This document shows positions 31,101 to 35,181 of a stretch of 35,181 nt of DNA, piece after piece (positions within the stretch are counted from its first letter, which is position 1; each line of letters starts with the position of its first letter). Location of the stretch: positions 1 through 35,181 of the forward strand of contig JAPPEG010000344.1 of assembly GCA_028875345.1 (NCBI GenBank), written 5' to 3'. Source of the stretch: Gemmatimonadota bacterium. GTDB lineage: Bacteria; Latescibacterota; UBA2968; UBA8231. Below the pieces are notes generated by a model, which was given only the letters and a program-made list of their open reading frames with translations, was not told the DNA's origin and did no database searches. The position numbers were made by a program, and so were the translations under genes.

Positions 31101-34100
31101 CACGATGACCACGTGCTGCGGCTCTAGATGAATAAAAGGCCGCAACTCGTGGGGATCCTCCTCGCCAGCAATATCCACCGCCCGCGCCGCCCCTAGCTGG
31201 AGCATCTCTGCGCCCGACAGGACGAAATCGGCCGGCATTAGGCTCTCGTCGTCTAGGTCGCGCAGTTCACCCAACCGTTCCGGGTCGGCAACCCCGCGCA
31301 CCCTTAGCGCACGCCCAAACACCTCGACCTGATCCCCAACCCCAACGCCCAGCGCCGCAGCCATATCCAACGACAGAATACAGGTAGCCTCGTCATCCGC
31401 GGCAAAAAATGACCCTGCCACCAAGCTCCTATCCACCTCGGTGATCTGCGCCTCCTCCGGCGTCAGGCCCAACAAGCCCGTGGCCCGCACTGCCTTCCCT
31501 GCCGCGGCCACCGCAATCCAGCTCCCCTTGCCGCCTTCGGCCGCGTACCAGCCGCGCCGCCCCATCCAGCCACTGCCGCCAAAGTGCGACTCAGCGTAGT
31601 CGAGCGCCTCCGGCGTCAAGAGCTCCCAGCCGCGATCGCGGATTAAAATCCCAGGATATGCTCCAGTGTGGGGCAGCCGGAAACTCGCGTAGCGGATTTG
31701 CTGTTCAAACGAGGTAAAAGAGAGCAGGGTAAACGTCAAAAGCGTCAGCGTCGCCAGCGTCAGACCAGTGCGCAGGGGCCGCCGCCGCATATTGGAAATC
31801 CCGAGCATGAAGGCCGCATAACTCGCGCTCATACGGCTCAGATCCTGAGCGTGGACCCGCGTCTGCTGGCTCTGGTGCTGGGCCATGACGCGGTTGAACC
31901 GGCCTACCAACATGAAGAGCACGAAGGCAGCCATTGCCATGATGGCAAACGCCAACAGCACCACCAGCGGCTCGGCCAACTCAAAGGCTGGATGCACCTG
32001 CGCCAAAATCAGCCAAATCGCCAGCAACAACAGCCCAAAACCAGCGAGCTGGCGGCGGATATCGGCCGCGGCAAACAAGAGCCGTTCCCCGAAAAAGGCC
32101 GCTGGCAACAACAGCGCCATGAAGAAAATCACCCCTTCGAGGACATCGTTGAGCGTCGCCAAGACCTCTGGATAAGCCCGCGTCTCCAAGCCCAACGCCT
32201 TGCGGCTCCACGCCACGTACTCATCCCACTTTAGCTGCTCAGCCGCTGCTTCCGCCTCAGCTATGGCCGCCTCCGTCTGCGCGTGCAGGCGCGTCAACCG
32301 CTGATTTTCAATGCCGTGCTCCTTGAGCACCCCCAACCGCGCCGCATCCAAGTTCCACACGTCCCGCGCCGCCTGCAGCGTCGCGGCCCCGAATCCCTCC
32401 TCGGTCAACAAAAACCCCCGGCCTCGCGCCTCGGTCTCGCTTTGACTGCCCTCGCTGTTGAGCAGCAAAAACTGGCTGTCCAAAATCACTTTGACGCGAT
32501 CTCCGGCCGCGGCATCGGCTGGTCCGTAGACCACCCCCACCGAGCCGATGCTGCTTTTATCCAAGGCGTACCCGTACTGGCCCGGCTCGCCCCCGTCCGC
32601 CGACAGCACCTTGACTTCGTTCAACGCGCGCAAAAGGCGCGGCTCGACCAAGCCGTACAGGGACCGACCCACTCCGGGAAAGAGCACGGCGCTCTGCTCG
32701 TTTTGCCGCCAGCGCACATTTTTGGCCAAGCGGCCATCCGACCTCGGTTTCCCGTGGTGCGCTTGCGCACGCTTACTCAAGTCCACTACGTGAGTAAGCG
32801 TCCCCCGCTCGGCATCCAGCGCCGCCACCGCCAGCGGATACGTCCCCTGTACCAGCCCGGGTACCCGCGCCAGCCCGGCTGCATCCGTGAGAAAGTAGCG
32901 CGTGTCGCGCACCCCTTTGCGCTCTTCCTCCTCCACTTGCACCGCCACCAGCGCCCCGGCTACCGGCCGATCCGGCACCTGACTGCGCCGGGGAAACGTC
33001 CGCGCTTTGACCCGCAAATCCCGCAGCCGATCTTTCAACGCCTCTTCGAGCCGCTCCCGCCCAACCAACAGCGCCGTATCGGCCAACGCATGAGCCAACA
33101 GATCGGCCACCAACGCCGCCTGTCCTTCCACATTATCCCACGCCACCCGCTCGCCCGTATCTTGTGGTAAATCCAGCGCAAAACGAGCGTCGCCTACTGT
33201 GGCCAGCGTCAGCGACGGGAATCCCGCCTCGAGCGCCAACTCCCCATCGGCGGCCAACCCCCCGGGCATATAGCTGTCCCAATCCATCCCCCGAATCGGG
33301 CTGATGCCATTGGCCACCGCCTCGGCGCGGCCCAGCGCCTCCGCGTACTCGGCAAAGCGACGGCCAAAGGGCACGAAAAACCGCTTGAGCGCGTAGCTAT
33401 CCGTATTGTTCCACAGCACCACCCGCTCGCCGTGGCTGGATAAATCAAGGCCAATGAAAAGGTCAATATTCAGCGGCTCGGCCAGCCGGGCCGCGTAGTG
33501 CTCTTGGCGGCGAGCGTGCCTGTCGAGGAAGGCGACCATGCCCTGCCGCCCTTGGAAGTGGGCACTCAGCGCGGCGAGTATCACCGTGTGCGCCGGCGGG
33601 TTCTCTCGCAAGCGAGCAGCCACCTCCAACAGCGCCGCCACACTCACCGCCGCCTCTGCCCCCGGTGCCCGTGCCGGTACCACCGACGGCGCGTCGTAAT
33701 ACGCATGGACGAGTACCGTCTCGTTCTGCGCGGTCCCCGCATCCTTCCCCGGCACTACCGCCCACACGTTGTACGCCATCCGCTCCTGCCAATCCATCCG
33801 CCCCCACAGCCCCACCTCCACCTCTCCATCCACCAACCGCCGCCGCAGCCGCTCTCCAGCAGCCCCCTCCGCCCAAAAGCGCGGCACATCCAACGGTGCC
33901 CGCAAGTACTTGCCTTGCGCCTGCTGCGTAGTAGCCAAATCCGCAGCCACAAACACCACCGCCCGCGCGCCCAACGACGCGGCCTTCAGCCAATTGTCCC
34001 CACTGGCAAAGTCCAGCACCACCACCCGCCCAGCCACCTCCTGCCCATTGAAATCGCCCCAATCCCCATCGCCGCCCCAAATCGCCGGTACCCGCAACCC

Positions 34101-34409
34101 CTCCGGCGGCACGGTCGAAGTCCGCACCCCATTCGGCCACACCGCATATAAAGGCATCGACTCATCTTCCCATTCCAACCGCCCACCCTTGTCCATCGGC
34201 ACCACCACTGCAAAGGAGTCGCGTCGCGTCACCAGCCCCAACGCCTGCAACCGCCCCTCTACATACTCCGCCGCCCGAACGCTCCCCGGATACCCCGCCA
34301 CCCGCGATTCCAGCGAGGATAAATGCTCAACCACAGCCCGCGGTCCTGTAGAAGCTGCCACCGAGCCGATGGACAAGGCGACCAAAAAGGCCATAATCAG
34401 CGCTGCCAT
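28143..34409 (-). CDS. Giant fusion: degenerate M28-like peptidase, FtsX-type permease and DUF6785/6784-like transporter-like domain
   Basis: 2,088 residues from the ATG at 34409; the frame is open to a TTG at 34550, which would leave only 21 nt to the divergent gene. N-terminal hydrophobic signal/anchor (MAALIMAFLVALSIGSVAAS). About 20-240: PA-like insert inside an M28-type fold. About 230-445: M28-like core, but the metal and catalytic residues are not in place. About 480-545: a carboxypeptidase-regulatory-like beta domain (DRPVAGALVAV). Three helices at 755-835. Then an FtsX permease unit: helix at 880-900 after LGISNMRRRPLRTGL, a periplasmic domain (910-1155) and three helices (1163-1278). 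A linker domain (1295-1440) leads to a polytopic end (1452-2088) with about 12 helices, resembling DUF6785/DUF6784, an OPT-transporter-like family. No ABC ATPase is in the window. The stop lies 10 nt from the convergent sulfatase stop. Confidence 0.8.
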   Translation of the reverse strand: MAALIMAFLVALSIGSVAASTGPRAVVEHLSSLESRVAGYPGSVRAAEYVEGRLQALGLVTRRDSFAVVVPMDKGGRLEWEDESMPLYAVWPNGVRTSTVPPEGLRVPAIWGGDGDWGDFNGQEVAGRVVVLDFASGDNWLKAASLGARAVVFVAADLATTQQAQGKYLRAPLDVPRFWAEGAAGERLRRRLVDGEVEVGLWGRMDWQERMAYNVWAVVPGKDAGTAQNETVLVHAYYDAPSVVPARAPGAEAAVSVAALLEVAARLRENPPAHTVILAALSAHFQGRQGMVAFLDRHARRQEHYAARLAEPLNIDLFIGLDLSSHGERVVLWNNTDSYALKRFFVPFGRRFAEYAEALGRAEAVANGISPIRGMDWDSYMPGGLAADGELALEAGFPSLTLATVGDARFALDLPQDTGERVAWDNVEGQAALVADLLAHALADTALLVGRERLEEALKDRLRDLRVKARTFPRRSQVPDRPVAGALVAVQVEEEERKGVRDTRYFLTDAAGLARVPGLVQGTYPLAVAALDAERGTLTHVVDLSKRAQAHHGKPRSDGRLAKNVRWRQNEQSAVLFPGVGRSLYGLVEPRLLRALNEVKVLSADGGEPGQYGYALDKSSIGSVGVVYGPADAAAGDRVKVILDSQFLLLNSEGSQSETEARGRGFLLTEEGFGAATLQAARDVWNLDAARLGVLKEHGIENQRLTRLHAQTEAAIAEAEAAAEQLKWDEYVAWSRKALGLETRAYPEVLATLNDVLEGVIFFMALLLPAAFFGERLLFAAADIRRQLAGFGLLLLAIWLILAQVHPAFELAEPLVVLLAFAIMAMAAFVLFMLVGRFNRVMAQHQSQQTRVHAQDLSRMSASYAAFMLGISNMRRRPLRTGLTLATLTLLTFTLLSFTSFEQQIRYASFRLPHTGAYPGILIRDRGWELLTPEALDYAESHFGGSGWMGRRGWYAAEGGKGSWIAVAAAGKAVRATGLLGLTPEEAQITEVDRSLVAGSFFAADDEATCILSLDMAAALGVGVGDQVEVFGRALRVRGVADPERLGELRDLDDESLMPADFVLSGAEMLQLGAARAVDIAGEEDPHELRPFIHLEPQHVVIVPYQTLIEAGGSLRSIAVRFPGATDGQALVEDYLTRVAVTLFVGSPDGRVTALSSVGLTAVQGLGVLAIPALVAALIVLNAMMGAVYERLREIGIYSSVGLAPLHIALLFVAEACVYAVLGTTLGYLLGQGLGRVLLGLGLLQGLTLNYSSLAAIGAALAVMGVVLLSTIYPARVAARQAVPDVVRRWRPDPPSGDEWLFEFPFMLGEGEVEGVCGFLANYFGAFGRATLGDFYVEDMQVAQADGYRLSFALWLAPFDLGVSQEVVVEFVSAGERSRAMEVRLHRLSGEHHYWQRLNLRLVEALRKQMLIWYALREADRVQHVESARTLAAEQAEQRVAEQSAAEQPASFTWRGFAVGALLALCIGVGAPYAVIMLQGSFMALNSSSPGAIFLFFVLVVVVNTLLRVLGRGLALGRADLVLIYAMMLLASAVPTQAFVGYLIPIISGLYYYATPENNWGEIFFPHVTPWLAPQDRQAIVDLHEGLSPGEGIPWAAWSETLSYWYVFFLVLSFMMLCMSSILHRQWSQHERLAYPMVQLPLKMVEEDQPGSKLAPLFKQRLLWIGFAVPFVLLSLKGLHYYFPAVPTPIQSAGQLPWIGSKLNSHWVYAWIGFFYLVNLNISFSIWFFYLFNKAQEGIFASLGIASTEKLSLYSYSQTADLTHEVMGACLIFVAYTLWMGRRHLGAVWRKAWRGDPTVDDSGEMLSYRVAVFGFLVSLLFVGAWLWASGVPLAILPLFLLVCLLFYVFVTRAVATAGLATARSPMVAAFFVISAVGAPVIGAKGLTALTFTYVWQSEMRLFPMIAAANSLKLAEAVVGSKRRLFWGMALALVVSLAGATWIIFQVCYEHGGINLHPFFMTRQANRTFTDMARPIVDPLPADMRGWLFTGIGGLFEAVLLWGHHRFYWWPLHPLGFIVSVGWLANQVWFSVLIAWALKLGIVKWGGMPLYERAKPFFLGLILGEATAAGLWLCIDGVLGETGHFLSYM

Positions 34410-34571
34410 AGCGTCCCAATATCGGCCCCAAGTATTCCGTCTAGCAAACAAACCGACGGACGCGGCTTCTTTCGGCAGTGGCTGGAGGACCGCCTCTGAG
34501 GCTATTACCTTATCTGTACGTGGAACTTTAGCTATCGGCGAGACGTTCAAACGCAGTTGAAGGAGGGCTCC
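34410..34571. promoter_or_regulatory. Putative divergent start region of the giant fusion and the right-edge gene
   Basis: If the giant protein starts at 34409, these 162 bp carry both promoters. I see no convincing -35/-10 pair on either strand. The stretch is also open in the minus frame of the giant gene, so it may instead code the first 47 residues (TTG start at 34550). The only clear signal is the plus-strand AGGAGG at 34561-34566, 5 nt before the ATG at 34572. Confidence 0.35.
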
Positions 34572-35181
34572 ATGCTATACCGCATTGCCGCTATTGGCTT
34601 CATTTTTGCCTGCACGAGTGTCGCCTGGATCATCTTGGCACAGGTCGTCTCGCACCGCACCCACCAGCAAGACACCAAGCTCAAAGCCGCGGTAGGCCAA
34701 TTGTGGGGCACTTCCCAGTCCCAACGCGCCCCAGTTCTGTACTGGACCACCGAGGAAACCGTCGTCACACAGACCTCCGACGGCCAAGCGACAGAGCACT
34801 CCAAGGAGCGGCGGCATCTCCTGCCCCTGGAAGCCAGCCGCCTACAAGTCGATCTGCACCTTGAACACCGCCGCAAGGGCCTGTTGTGGTACGCCACTTA
34901 CCAAGTGGCACTGGACGCCACCTATACGGCGACCAACGAGACCGACCACCCCCTCGATCTGACCTTCGATCTAGCCCTGCCTACTTCCCAAGCTGTGTAC
35001 GATGATTTCGCCCTGTCCATCGACGGCCAACCCATTGCCCCGCTGCCGCTGGCGGAAGGACACCTGCAACAGCCATTGCACTTCGCGCCGGGCCAGAGCC
35101 GACAGATCCGTCTTTCCTATCAATCACAGGGTTTAGAAGAATGGTGGTACCGCTTCGGCGACCACGTCGAGCAGGTCTCCG
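34572..35181 (+). CDS. Membrane-anchored protein of unknown family, C-terminus cut by window edge
   Basis: At least 203 residues in frame to the right edge with no stop. The start is firm: ATG at 34572 with AGGAGG 5 nt upstream. One hydrophobic N-terminal segment (about 4-27: IAAIGFIFACTSVAWIILAQVV) is followed by a soluble, probably extracytoplasmic part rich in beta-strands: LPLEASRLQVDLHLEHRRKGLLWYATYQVALDA-type alternation at 85-117, then NETDHPLDLTFDLALP, VYDDFALSIDG and FAPGQSRQIRLSYQS. The layout, with one helix, an LP-x-V-x-L segment and a RxKGLxxY turn, loosely recalls the N-terminal part of CreD-type inner-membrane proteins; that is tentative. It is transcribed divergently from the giant permease fusion and may work with it. 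Confidence 0.75.
   Translation, partial: MLYRIAAIGFIFACTSVAWIILAQVVSHRTHQQDTKLKAAVGQLWGTSQSQRAPVLYWTTEETVVTQTSDGQATEHSKERRHLLPLEASRLQVDLHLEHRRKGLLWYATYQVALDATYTATNETDHPLDLTFDLALPTSQAVYDDFALSIDGQPIAPLPLAEGHLQQPLHFAPGQSRQIRLSYQSQGLEEWWYRFGDHVEQVS

Noticed and set aside
32283-33170. Plus-strand open frame of 295 codons inside the giant fusion gene
   Set aside because: Proline-, arginine- and histidine-rich product with no domain, explained as a shadow of the GC-rich minus-strand coding sequence.
1-35181. Mobile element, CRISPR, tRNA or rRNA genes
   Set aside because: I looked for transposase or integrase motifs, terminal inverted repeats, regularly spaced direct repeats and RNA gene signatures and saw none.

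Overview
The window is a dense, moderately GC-rich bacterial chromosome segment with no rRNA, tRNA, CRISPR array, insertion sequence or phage gene that I can see. It holds 17 protein genes, two of them cut by the window edges. Features point to a Gram-negative bacterium of the Fibrobacteres-Chlorobi-Bacteroidetes sphere: secreted proteins ending in a PNGDGIND plus FlgD-Ig-like C-terminal domain, lipoproteins with FG-GAP/ASPIC-UnbV repeats, a BlaI/BlaR1 pair, an S1 sulfatase and a DUF6785-like membrane protein. A Latescibacterota-like lineage is my best guess, but that is inference from gene content only.

Region 1 (1-17327, all minus strand) is a cell-surface locus. Reading in transcription order from 17327: a discoidin/FlgD-type secreted protein; two large paralogous secreted proteins with a probable outer-membrane beta-barrel end; and a polytopic membrane protein with TPRs. 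The run ends at a hairpin terminator (7411-7451). Next is a separately expressed CBM9-like secreted protein with a strong Shine-Dalgarno and its own terminator (6384-6420). Last come three tightly packed discoidin/FlgD-type proteins, two of them tandem duplicates of exactly equal length; the third runs off the left edge. The four discoidin/FlgD proteins share one architecture, and the three complete ones end in the same residues, LAY. Short N-terminal motifs (LDPTV and W-x-[FMVI]-P) are shared between the discoidin/FlgD family and the barrel-like family.

Region 2 (17328-17578) is a divergent control region with two exact TATAAT boxes, one per direction, and two perfect palindromes near the expected -35 positions. 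Region 3 (17579-22427, plus) is a translationally coupled trio: a SurA/PrsA-like parvulin lipoprotein, a pentapeptide-repeat protein with a two-helix pore-like end, and an FG-GAP/ASPIC-UnbV lipoprotein. The chaperone facing the surface-protein operon suggests joint control of outer-membrane biogenesis.

Region 4 (22428-28132, plus) is a BlaI repressor, a TlpA-like thioredoxin protein carrying five degenerate copies of an LSPAxQAQLDSM motif, a BlaR1-type M56 metalloprotease with a low-complexity repeat tail, and a choline-sulfatase-like sulfatase. The promoter carries three copies of a hexamer between and beside the -35 and -10 boxes. Region 5 (28143-35181) has a giant minus-strand ORF of about 2,090 residues. 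It fuses an M28-like domain that has lost its metal ligands, an FtsX-type permease and a DUF6785/DUF6784-like polytopic domain. A truncated membrane-anchored protein is transcribed divergently from it.

The most unusual items are the triple fusion at 28143-34409, the surface-protein system with its shared sorting-like tail and N-terminal motifs, and the repeat-bearing BlaI-thioredoxin-BlaR1 cassette.
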